Assembly (NCBI RefSeq): GCF_004342845.1
Contig: NZ_SLXB01000015.1
Location: forward strand, 1-64,000
Source: Prevotella heparinolytica
GTDB lineage: Bacteria; Bacteroidota; Bacteroidia; Bacteroidales; Bacteroidaceae
DNA: 64,000 bases
Direction of reading: 5' to 3'
A model generated the notes under the pieces. The model did not search any database, had not been told where the DNA came from, and saw only the letters and a program-made list of their open reading frames with translations. Position 1 is the first letter of the stretch, and each line of letters starts with the position of its first letter. Of the stretch, positions 8,207 to 15,384 are shown piece by piece. The translations under genes and the position numbers were made by a program.

Positions 8207-8228
8207 TGACAAATTAGAAAAGACGGGC

Positions 8229-8717
8229 ATGCCGCAGGAGATAGAACGGAAATTCCTTGTGACGGGCGAGTATAAGTCGCAAGCCCACGCACAGAGCCGC
8301 ATCGTGCAAGGCTACATCAGCAGCGCGCGCGGGCGGACGGTGAGGGTACGCATTCGCGACGGCAAAGGCTATCTCACCATTAAAGGACCGTCCGATGCGT
8401 CGGGAACCGCACGCTACGAATGGGAGAGGGAACTTCCGCTTGAAGAGGCCGAAGAGTTGATGCGGCTGTGCGAACCGGGTGTCATTGACAAGACGCGCTA
8501 TTTGGTGCGCAGCGGCCGCCACATCTTCGAGGTGGACGAGTTTCGAGGCGAAAACGAAGGGCTGACCTTGGCCGAAGTGGAGCTTTCCTCGGCCGACGAA
8601 GTGTTCGTGAAGCCCGCTTTCCTCGGCCGGGAGGTGACGGGCGACGTCCGGTATTATAACTCGCAACTGATGAAGCATCCTTTCGCTACGTGGCGGCAAA
8701 CCCACGACTCACCCTAA
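8229..8717 (+). CDS. CYTH domain protein, probable triphosphate-binding hydrolase
   Basis: A 162-residue single-domain CYTH protein starting MPQEIERKFLV, the EIERKFLV signature at the start of the triphosphate tunnel fold. Further tunnel residues are visible in TVRVRIRDGKGYLTIKG, RYEWERELP, DKTRYLVRSGRHIFEVDEF and LAEVEL. Family members hydrolyse inorganic triphosphate or thiamine triphosphate, or make cAMP; stand-alone bacterial forms are mostly inorganic triphosphatases, but the substrate cannot be assigned here. An in-frame ATG at 8181 would fuse extra residues overlapping the upstream small ORF, so the start at 8229 is preferred. DUF4010 starts 13 bp after its stop. Confidence 0.88.
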   Translation: MPQEIERKFLVTGEYKSQAHAQSRIVQGYISSARGRTVRVRIRDGKGYLTIKGPSDASGTARYEWERELPLEEAEELMRLCEPGVIDKTRYLVRSGRHIFEVDEFRGENEGLTLAEVELSSADEVFVKPAFLGREVTGDVRYYNSQLMKHPFATWRQTHDSP

Positions 8718-8730
8718 TCCTTACGCAATC

Positions 8731-10026
8731 ATGGAGAAACTTTACGAGTACTTGCCAAGAGAACTGGTCTCCTTTATTTTGGTCACCCTGTTTTCTCTGC
8801 TCATCGGGCTTTCGCAGCGTAAAATCAGCCTGAAGCGCGAAGGCGAGACCACGCTCTTCGGCACCGACCGCACGTTTACCTTCATCGGCATTCTGGGCTA
8901 CCTGCTCTACATCCTCGACCCTGTGGAGTATCGCCTCTTCATGGGTGGCGGTGCCGTTCTGGGCTTGCTGCTCGGGCTGAACTACTACGTGAAACAGGCG
9001 CAGTTCCATGTGTTCGGCGTAACCACCATCGTCATTGCGCTCATCACCTACTGCATAGCACCTATTGTGGCCACGCAGCCTTCGTGGTTCTACGTCATGG
9101 TCGTCGTCACGGTGCTGCTTTTCACCGAACTGAAGCACACCTTTACGGAGCTGGCGCAGCGCATGAAGAACGACGAGATGATAACGCTTGCCAAGTTCCT
9201 TGCCATCAGTGGCATCATCCTGCCCATGCTGCCCAATAAGAATCTCATCCCCGGCATCAACCTGACGCCTTACACCATCTGGCTGGCCACGGTGGTGGTA
9301 TCGGGCATCTCCTACCTCTCGTATCTGCTCAAGCGTTACGTCTTCCACGAATCGGGCGTGCTGGTTTCGGGCATCGTGGGAGGGCTGTATAGCAGCACGG
9401 CCACCATCTCCGTGCTGGCACGCAAAAGCCGCAGGGCCTCCGCGCAGGATGCCCCGGAATATGCGGCTGCCATGTTGCTGGCGGTGAGCATGATGTTCCT
9501 GCGCTTCCTGATACTGATAGGCATCTTCAGCCGCGATACGTTGTTGGCCATCTATCCCTACCTGCTGCTTATGTCGGTTGTGGCGGCAGGCACGGCATGG
9601 TATCTGCATTCCCGGCGCAGACCGGCGGATAACGGCGACCATGCAGGCGAGGAAGAAGACGGCAGCAATCCGTTGGAGTTCAAGGTGGCACTCATCTTCG
9701 CCGTGTTGTTTGTCGTGTTCACCATACTGACCCATTATACGTTGATGTATGCCGGTACGGGCGGATTGAATCTGCTCTCTTTCATCTCCGGTTTCAGCGA
9801 CATCACTCCTTTCATCCTGAACCTGCTTCAGGGCACGAGCAGTGTGGCGGTGACGGTTGTTGCGGCTTGCAGCATGCAGGCCATTGTCAGCAACATTGCG
9901 GTGAACATGTGCTACGCCCTCTTCTTTGCCGGCCGGCAGAACCCTTTGCGCCCGTGGATATTGAGGGGCTTTGGTTGTGTCATAGCCGTGAACATCAGCA
10001 TCCTGCTCCTTTTTTACTTTCTGTAA
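8731..10026 (+). CDS. MgtC/SapB-DUF4010 family integral membrane protein
   Basis: A 431-residue polytopic protein with roughly 12 hydrophobic segments. The N-terminal MgtC-like domain (about residues 10-145) includes LLIGLSQRKISLK and FGTDRTFTFIGILGYLLY. A DUF4010 region follows (about 190-430), including HESGVLVSGIVGGLYSSTAT and GFSDITPFILNLL. MgtC relatives modulate membrane energetics, magnesium or phosphate homeostasis; the role of the DUF4010 fusion is not established. It follows the CYTH gene by 13 bp in the same operon. The pairing with a possible triphosphatase is suggestive of phosphate metabolism, but that is inference. Confidence 0.85.
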   Translation: MEKLYEYLPRELVSFILVTLFSLLIGLSQRKISLKREGETTLFGTDRTFTFIGILGYLLYILDPVEYRLFMGGGAVLGLLLGLNYYVKQAQFHVFGVTTIVIALITYCIAPIVATQPSWFYVMVVVTVLLFTELKHTFTELAQRMKNDEMITLAKFLAISGIILPMLPNKNLIPGINLTPYTIWLATVVVSGISYLSYLLKRYVFHESGVLVSGIVGGLYSSTATISVLARKSRRASAQDAPEYAAAMLLAVSMMFLRFLILIGIFSRDTLLAIYPYLLLMSVVAAGTAWYLHSRRRPADNGDHAGEEEDGSNPLEFKVALIFAVLFVVFTILTHYTLMYAGTGGLNLLSFISGFSDITPFILNLLQGTSSVAVTVVAACSMQAIVSNIAVNMCYALFFAGRQNPLRPWILRGFGCVIAVNISILLLFYFL

Positions 10027-10106
10027 ACAGTTGTGTATAAGCTGTTATGCAACTTCTTTTTTGCCTTTTTTAACTCCGAAACTCTCGTAATCGTATGGAA
10101 AGGGAC

Positions 10107-10134
10107 TATTTTTGTCGCAATCACTGTGACAAAA
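10107..10134 (+). promoter_or_regulatory. -7 element TATTTTTG with overlapping TTTTGTC/GACAAAA dyad
   Basis: TATTTTTG at 10107-10114 is a perfect -7 match 75 bp before the barrel-protein start. A 7-bp inverted repeat (TTTTGTC 10110-10116, GACAAAA 10128-10134, 11-bp spacer) begins inside the -7 element and covers the expected transcription start, a position suited to a repressor operator or a leader hairpin. Confidence 0.45.
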
Positions 10135-10188
10135 CCCCATCGGACTCGTCTAATAGCAAAAACAATGATCAACGAATAGTAACCAAAC

Positions 10189-12726
10189 ATGAAAACAATG
10201 AGAATGAAATGGTTTGTGCTGCTGTGGATGCTGATGCTATCCGCAATGCTGGCTGCACAAAGTACGGCTCCCTTATCTTTTCAAGTCAAAGGAGTATTGC
10301 TCGACTCGCTTACCCACGAGGGAGAGCCTTATGCCACTATTAAAATCGTGAAGAAAGAAAATCCCGGACGTGCTTTGAAGATGATGGTGACGGACATGAA
10401 AGGCCGTTTTCAAGAGAAAGTGCCCGGCACGGGAAACTTCGTGCTCACCATAACCTCTGTGGGGCGTGTGCCTATCGTGAAGAATTTCACGGTGAAGGCA
10501 GGCAAGCAGGTAGTAGACTTCGGCACGCTGTATGCCGTGGATGCCACCAACGAACTGGCGCAGGTGGAAATCGTGGCGCAAAAGCCGTTGGTCAAAGCCG
10601 ATGTGGATAAGATAGAATACAATATACAGGACGACCCCGACTCGAAATCGAACTCCTTGCTGGAGATGCTCCGCAAAGTGCCTCTGGTGACAGTGGACGG
10701 GGAGGACAACATCAAGGTGAACGGTAGCAGTAACTTCAAGGTCTACGTCAACGGGAAGCCCAACAACATGATGAGCAACAATCCTACGGAGGTGTTGAAG
10801 AGTATGCCCGCCAACTCCATCAAGCACATTGAGGTGATAACCAATCCCGGCCCCAAGTACGACGCCGAAGGCGTGGGAGGTATCCTTAACATCGTCACTA
10901 TGGGCAGCGGACTGGAAGGTTACACGGTGACTTTCAGCGGGAATGTCAGCAACCGAGGTGCAGGAGGCGGCTTGTTTGGTACGGTGAAGAGCGGTAAACT
11001 GACTGTCAGCGGTCGCTACAACTACGATTACCACGACCAGCCGCGCAGCTATTCCGGTGGAAGCCAGCGCACAAAAGGCAAAATCACAGCAATGTCTTCG
11101 GATCTGGATTTTGATGGAATGAACGAAGGAAGCGATCACTTCCAGTCGGGCAGTATGGAGGCAAGTTATGAGATAGACACCTTACGCCTGCTTTCCATGT
11201 CTTTCGGGTTGTGGGGAGGCGGAAACAAGGGGTCCGGCGAGAATCACGCCCGAGCCACCGCACCGGGCACGGACAACGAACTATACCGCTACACCTCGAA
11301 CAACCATAACAAGCGCTCGTGGTACTCCATCGACGGAGGCCTCGACTATCAACGTCTGTTCGGTGTGAAAAACCGCATGCTCACCTTGTCTTATAAGATA
11401 AATACCCGTCCGCAGACCTCGGATTCGTATTCCGACTACAACGATACGCATGCAGCCACGGATTGGCAGGACTTCATGAAGCGCATGCGCAATCAGCGTA
11501 ACGACGGTTCGCAAAGCACCACGGAACATACTTTCCAGGTGGACTATACCACGCCCATCGGCAAGATTCATACGCTCGAAGCCGGTACCAAATACATCTT
11601 GCGCAACAACATTTCGGAGAACGACCGCTATGAGCGTATGATTGGAGCGGATGCTTACGAGTTCGACAGAGACCACAGCTCTCACTACAAGCATCAGAAC
11701 GACATTCTGGCCGCCTATCTGGGCTATGGATTGAGGGTAAAGAAACTTTCCGGACGGTTGGGTGTGCGCTATGAGCATACCATCCAGAACGTGAAATACA
11801 GGTTGGGCAAGGGCGATGATTTCAAGGAGCATTTTAACGATGTGGTGCCCTCGGCAAGCATCGGCTGGAAGCTGACCGATATGTCGAACCTGCAACTGGG
11901 CTACAACATGCGCATTTACCGTCCGGGCATCTGGTTCCTGAATCCTTATCTGAACGACAGCAATCCCACCTACATCAGTCAGGGTAATCCGAATCTGGAC
12001 AGTGAGAAGAACCATTCGTTCAACCTTAGCTACAGCAATTTTACCCAAAAGTTCAACATCAACCTCTCCATGCGCTATTCGTTCACCAACAACAGCATTG
12101 AGAGCATCACCGAACTTGTGTCGGACAGAACGCTCGTGGAAAAGGGTTTGCAGAACCCTACCGGCAAGGATGTCCTCTACAACACCTATCAAAACATCGG
12201 TAAGAGCAGGAATGCGGGGTTGAGCGGCTATGTGAACTGGAACGCGACTGCCAACACGCGTATTTATATGAACTTCTATGGCAGTTACGCCTATATGGAA
12301 GACGGCAGGGGACTGAAGAACGACGGGTGGAGTCTCTTTGCTTATGGCGGCATCCAGCAGTCGTTGCCTCGCGACTGGCGCATCAGTATGAACATGTACG
12401 GACAGACTCCGTGGATAATGCTTCAAGGCAAGGGAAGCAGTTTCTTCGATTACAGTTTGAGCGTTAACAAGTCTTTCCTGAAAAAGCGTCTTACCTTGTC
12501 GGCATTTGCCGGAAACTTCTTCTCGAAATATATGCATCAGAATAATACGTTGGAGAATGCCAACTTCATACAAGAAAGTCGCTACAAGTATAGTCGCCGG
12601 CGTTTCGGCGTGAGCGTCAGCTATCGCATCGGCGAACTGAAGGCAAGCGTGAAGAAAGCCTCGCGCACCATCAGCAACGATGACGTGAAGGGCGAGGGAA
12701 ACAGTGGCGGTGGAGGAGCCGAATAA
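10189..12726 (+). CDS. TonB-dependent-receptor-like outer membrane beta-barrel protein
   Basis: An 845-residue outer-membrane protein of the OMP_b-brl_3 type. A signal peptide (residues about 1-23, ending LAAQS) is followed by a carboxypeptidase-regulatory-like domain (about 28-110), a plug domain (about 115-240, including NSLLEMLRKVPLVTVDG and YDAEGVGGILNIVT) and a large beta-barrel with alternating aromatic strands. The C-terminal tail (TISNDDVKGEGNSGGGGAE) is Ser/Gly-rich as in relatives. There is no SusD partner, so it is not a classical glycan importer; ligand unknown. Monocistronic, with its own promoter element and a terminator-like hairpin downstream. Confidence 0.88.
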   Translation: MKTMRMKWFVLLWMLMLSAMLAAQSTAPLSFQVKGVLLDSLTHEGEPYATIKIVKKENPGRALKMMVTDMKGRFQEKVPGTGNFVLTITSVGRVPIVKNFTVKAGKQVVDFGTLYAVDATNELAQVEIVAQKPLVKADVDKIEYNIQDDPDSKSNSLLEMLRKVPLVTVDGEDNIKVNGSSNFKVYVNGKPNNMMSNNPTEVLKSMPANSIKHIEVITNPGPKYDAEGVGGILNIVTMGSGLEGYTVTFSGNVSNRGAGGGLFGTVKSGKLTVSGRYNYDYHDQPRSYSGGSQRTKGKITAMSSDLDFDGMNEGSDHFQSGSMEASYEIDTLRLLSMSFGLWGGGNKGSGENHARATAPGTDNELYRYTSNNHNKRSWYSIDGGLDYQRLFGVKNRMLTLSYKINTRPQTSDSYSDYNDTHAATDWQDFMKRMRNQRNDGSQSTTEHTFQVDYTTPIGKIHTLEAGTKYILRNNISENDRYERMIGADAYEFDRDHSSHYKHQNDILAAYLGYGLRVKKLSGRLGVRYEHTIQNVKYRLGKGDDFKEHFNDVVPSASIGWKLTDMSNLQLGYNMRIYRPGIWFLNPYLNDSNPTYISQGNPNLDSEKNHSFNLSYSNFTQKFNINLSMRYSFTNNSIESITELVSDRTLVEKGLQNPTGKDVLYNTYQNIGKSRNAGLSGYVNWNATANTRIYMNFYGSYAYMEDGRGLKNDGWSLFAYGGIQQSLPRDWRISMNMYGQTPWIMLQGKGSSFFDYSLSVNKSFLKKRLTLSAFAGNFFSKYMHQNNTLENANFIQESRYKYSRRRFGVSVSYRIGELKASVKKASRTISNDDVKGEGNSGGGGAE

Positions 12727-12743
12727 GGAAGGTTTGGTATAGG

Positions 12744-12811
12744 AAGACGCGGAGGCACAACATTTTCCGTTCATCTGCAACGAACAGGAAATGCTGCGCC
12801 TCCGCGTCTTT
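12744..12811 (+). terminator. Long hairpin after the barrel-protein gene
   Basis: A 13-bp perfect stem (AAGACGCGGAGGC at 12744-12756 with its complement at 12798-12810) is extended inward by imperfect pairing of CATTTTCCGTTC with GAACAGGAAATG. It starts 17 bp after the stop codon; the following sequence is only moderately T-rich. Confidence 0.7.
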
Positions 12812-12974
12812 GTTGTATTATCTGCGGAACTGTTCTTTCATTGCCGATACTCCTGAATGTTGTGCTTCCGCATCCTTTTTTGTATAAACGGCCGAACAAT
12901 CAGCAAAGTCCCGGTGGCATTTCGTCTTCCTCCGGGTTTACTTTGCCTCGACACGCGGGAGTAGCGCCTCTAAG

Positions 12975-13074
12975 GTGTGGGCTTACCTCCCGTAAAGTGT
13001 GGGCTAACCTCCCGTGAAGTGTGGGCTTACACCTCGTGAAGTGTGGGCATAGGCCTCGTGAAGTGTGGGCTTGG
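12975..13074. repeat. 22-bp tandem repeat array, GTGTGGGC type
   Basis: GTGTGGGC starts at 12975, 12997, 13019, 13041 and 13063, an exact 22-bp pitch over four and a half units. The second half of each unit drifts from ACCTCCCGTAAA to GGCCTCGTGAA. It sits in the 12812-13277 gap between the barrel protein and the convergent tRNA gene. Nothing else is seen in that gap. Confidence 0.85.
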
Positions 13075-13277
13075 AATTGCTTGGATGCGGGGTTATGTCT
13101 GCCAAGCATATAAAATTGAACTTTTTTGTAGCAAGAAAGAAAGGGTTTGCCCATCGGCTTTTCTGACTATCGCAAAGGCATGTCATCAGAAAGGGGGATA
13201 TAAAAAGATAAAAGGAAACTGTCTCACGACGCTCTCCTTTCCGTTTTGTTTTGTTTGATTGTTCTTCTTATAAATCG

Positions 13278-13359
13278 TGCGGGTGATAGGACTCGAACCT
13301 ACACGCCTCACAGCACCAGATCCTAAGTCTGGCGCGGCTACCAATTACGCCACACCCGC
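13278..13359 (-). tRNA. tRNA-Leu (anticodon UAG)
   Basis: The minus strand folds as a class II tRNA of 82 nt without encoded CCA. The acceptor stem is GCGGGTG/CACCCGC with discriminator A, and the D arm contains AATTGGTAG. The anticodon stem CCAGA-CTTAGGA-TCTGG gives anticodon TAG; there is a long variable arm, and a T arm with GGTTCGAGTCC. It decodes CUA/CUG-type leucine codons. Confidence 0.95.
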
Positions 13360-13428
13360 AAGTTCGTTTTGTAGTGGCTGCAAAGGTAGAAAGAAATTTC
13401 ATTTCAGCAAATAGTTGAAGTTGCAAAG

Positions 13429-14451
13429 TTACTTCAAAGCCCCTATTTTAAGGTTTTTTCGAGCTTCTTCAATAATAGTGTCTATTCCGTCGGCCTCGTC
13501 TTCCTTGCTCATGTCCACCTTTTTGTCCGGAGCGATGCCGAACTCTATCTGCTGCTTGCCTGCATCAAGATGCGGGCTGGCCGAGAAGCGTACTCCCCAC
13601 CCGTTGGGAAGTTCGGACGAGAAGGGCAGGCCCGAGCCTCCACCGGTCTTGTCGCCTATCAGTGTAACGTTGGGGAAGTAGCGCATGGAGTTGACGAAGT
13701 CGTTGGTGGCGCTGTAGCAATGGCGGTTGGTGAGCAGGGCCACTTTCTTTTGCCAGCGAATGCTGTTCGAGGGCTCTATATAAATGGGTGTAGGTTCGGA
13801 AAAGTCGCTGTGCCCCTTGCCGGCTTTGTGCATGATGTGGCCCGTCAGCACCTTTTCGTTGGTGAAGCGTTGGGCCATGCGGGTGGCGTTTGTCAGGTTG
13901 CCTCCACCATTGTTGCGCACGTCTATAATCAGCCCGTTGCACACGGAGAGGTACGACAGTATCTCGCTCAGATTGCCGTCGCCGATGGGGCTGGAGAAGT
14001 TGCCGTAGTAGATGTAGCCGATGTTATCTTCCAGAATGGTGTATTTGGCGCCGCCGGCGATGCGGTAGTCTCTGCCCAAATACTTTTCGATGAGGCTTTC
14101 GTTGAAGTTGCGCGGGTAGTCCAGATACCAGTTCCAATAGCGTGCCATGTCGGAAGAGGAGTATAGGTTGACGTGCCCGTCTTTCAGTTCGGCAAGCATG
14201 TTGCCCAATACCTCGAACAGGGCTTCGTTGCCCATGTTCGGAGTGATGAGCGCTTGGTATTTGTCGTGAATGTCGTTCCAGTCTATCTGCTTGTAGTCGA
14301 AGAAGCAGTAGCGTTCGTCGATGATTTGCCACAAAGCCTCGAAATTGCCTTGCGGGGTGTTGGCATATTCCTCCTCACGGATGCATCCGTGCAGCAGGGG
14401 GAGCAGGCTGAGCAGAATGCCCCAAATGCTTAAAAGGTATCTTCTTTTCAT
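13429..14451 (-). CDS. S41 family C-terminal processing peptidase, lipoprotein
   Basis: A 340-residue tail-specific-protease-like protein. From the ATG at 14451 the N terminus is a lipoprotein signal ending LLPLLHGC (Cys23), so it is probably anchored to a membrane facing the periplasm. The S41 core contains GLIIDVRNNGGGNLTNA and the nucleophile region HCYSATNDFVNSMRYF, followed by GDKTGGGSG. A PDZ domain is not obvious, as in the shorter Bacteroidetes members. An upstream in-frame ATG at 14487 would spoil the lipoprotein signal, so 14451 is preferred. It lies 32 bp after the DUF3316 gene and is probably co-transcribed. Confidence 0.87.
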   Translation of the reverse strand: MKRRYLLSIWGILLSLLPLLHGCIREEEYANTPQGNFEALWQIIDERYCFFDYKQIDWNDIHDKYQALITPNMGNEALFEVLGNMLAELKDGHVNLYSSSDMARYWNWYLDYPRNFNESLIEKYLGRDYRIAGGAKYTILEDNIGYIYYGNFSSPIGDGNLSEILSYLSVCNGLIIDVRNNGGGNLTNATRMAQRFTNEKVLTGHIMHKAGKGHSDFSEPTPIYIEPSNSIRWQKKVALLTNRHCYSATNDFVNSMRYFPNVTLIGDKTGGGSGLPFSSELPNGWGVRFSASPHLDAGKQQIEFGIAPDKKVDMSKEDEADGIDTIIEEARKNLKIGALK

Positions 14452-14483
14452 CGTCCTTACCGTCTTCTTGTTACTAAAAAATC

Positions 14484-15338
14484 TCACCTCCTCTTATTGG
14501 GGAATAGATAGAACTCTTTTACGAAACCCGCCATGAATACATGCGAGTAGGTGTGCGTCTTTATCTTGTTGATGTTTGACTGCTGTGTGTCCCACAAGTA
14601 GGCAAGGCGTATGGTAGAACGCCCCACAGGGAAGTCGGCGGAGAACATCTGCCTCAGTGACGGCTGGTTGTGCAGTGAGGTGAAGTTCACCACTCCGTCC
14701 CAATGTTCCAGCGTGAATATCTCGTAGTATGACTGTCCGTAGTTGGGCATGAACATCACGCCTGCCAGCGGGAGGTTTATCTGATAGCGCAGCGTGAAAG
14801 GGGAGGTTTTGATGCGCAGCTTCCAGATGGCCATGCCCGATGCGGCAAGGTTGATGTAGGCGCGTGCTTGGGCGGGGTTATTGCCGTTGCGCAGGTTGTA
14901 GACAAAGCCCCCGTTGAGGTCGGCCACGCCTCCGGCCAGCAGCTTGAAGTTGCTTGTGATGGCGAAGTTGTAGTGCAGGCCGTAGTTCCAGTTGGCCAGT
15001 GCGGAGAGGGTGTTGTTGTTCTCCGCCTTGTTGTGCGTATATCCCAAGTCGGCCTGAAAGAAGGTCTGTTGCGAGATGTTGCCGTTCATCAGCCGTGTCA
15101 TCCGCATACTTTCGCGGGAAACGCGGAAGTCGATGCCTTTGTATTCCTGTGGCGATAGATAAGTATCGAACACATTGGCGAAGCCCACGCCGTACATCGT
15201 GGCACGGCTGACGATGCGGTTGCGGGCTGCGGAGTCTGTACGCAGCTTCTGCACGAGGCCGTCCTCTGCATCCTGAGCTTGCAGTGCGCCGCCGCCTGAA
15301 AGCAGCCCCACCAAGGCGATTATCCAATATGACTTCAT
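14484..15338 (-). CDS. DUF3316 family outer-surface/periplasmic protein
   Basis: A 284-residue exported protein starting MKSYWIIALVGLLSGGGALQAQ, a clear signal peptide ending AQA. The mature part alternates polar and aromatic residues in beta-strand fashion (for example LSALANWNYGLHYNF and IKTSPFTLRYQINLPLAG), and the C terminus ends in FYLFPNKRR, suggesting a small beta-barrel. It matches the DUF3316 family as I know it from Bacteroidales; function unknown. The ATG five codons upstream (15353) would add residues before the signal. It lies between topoisomerase IV subunit A and the S41 protease on one strand. Confidence 0.75.
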   Translation of the reverse strand: MKSYWIIALVGLLSGGGALQAQDAEDGLVQKLRTDSAARNRIVSRATMYGVGFANVFDTYLSPQEYKGIDFRVSRESMRMTRLMNGNISQQTFFQADLGYTHNKAENNNTLSALANWNYGLHYNFAITSNFKLLAGGVADLNGGFVYNLRNGNNPAQARAYINLAASGMAIWKLRIKTSPFTLRYQINLPLAGVMFMPNYGQSYYEIFTLEHWDGVVNFTSLHNQPSLRQMFSADFPVGRSTIRLAYLWDTQQSNINKIKTHTYSHVFMAGFVKEFYLFPNKRR

Positions 15339-15384
15339 AACCCTTCCTTCCATATTAACCGCTCATCACTTATTGCTAACCACT

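Noticed and set aside
12975..13074. CRISPR array at 13 kb, and similarly at 18.3, 35.1 and 61.8 kb
   Set aside because: The repeated units are contiguous at 22 bp with no spacers, copies are degenerate, and no cas genes are present.
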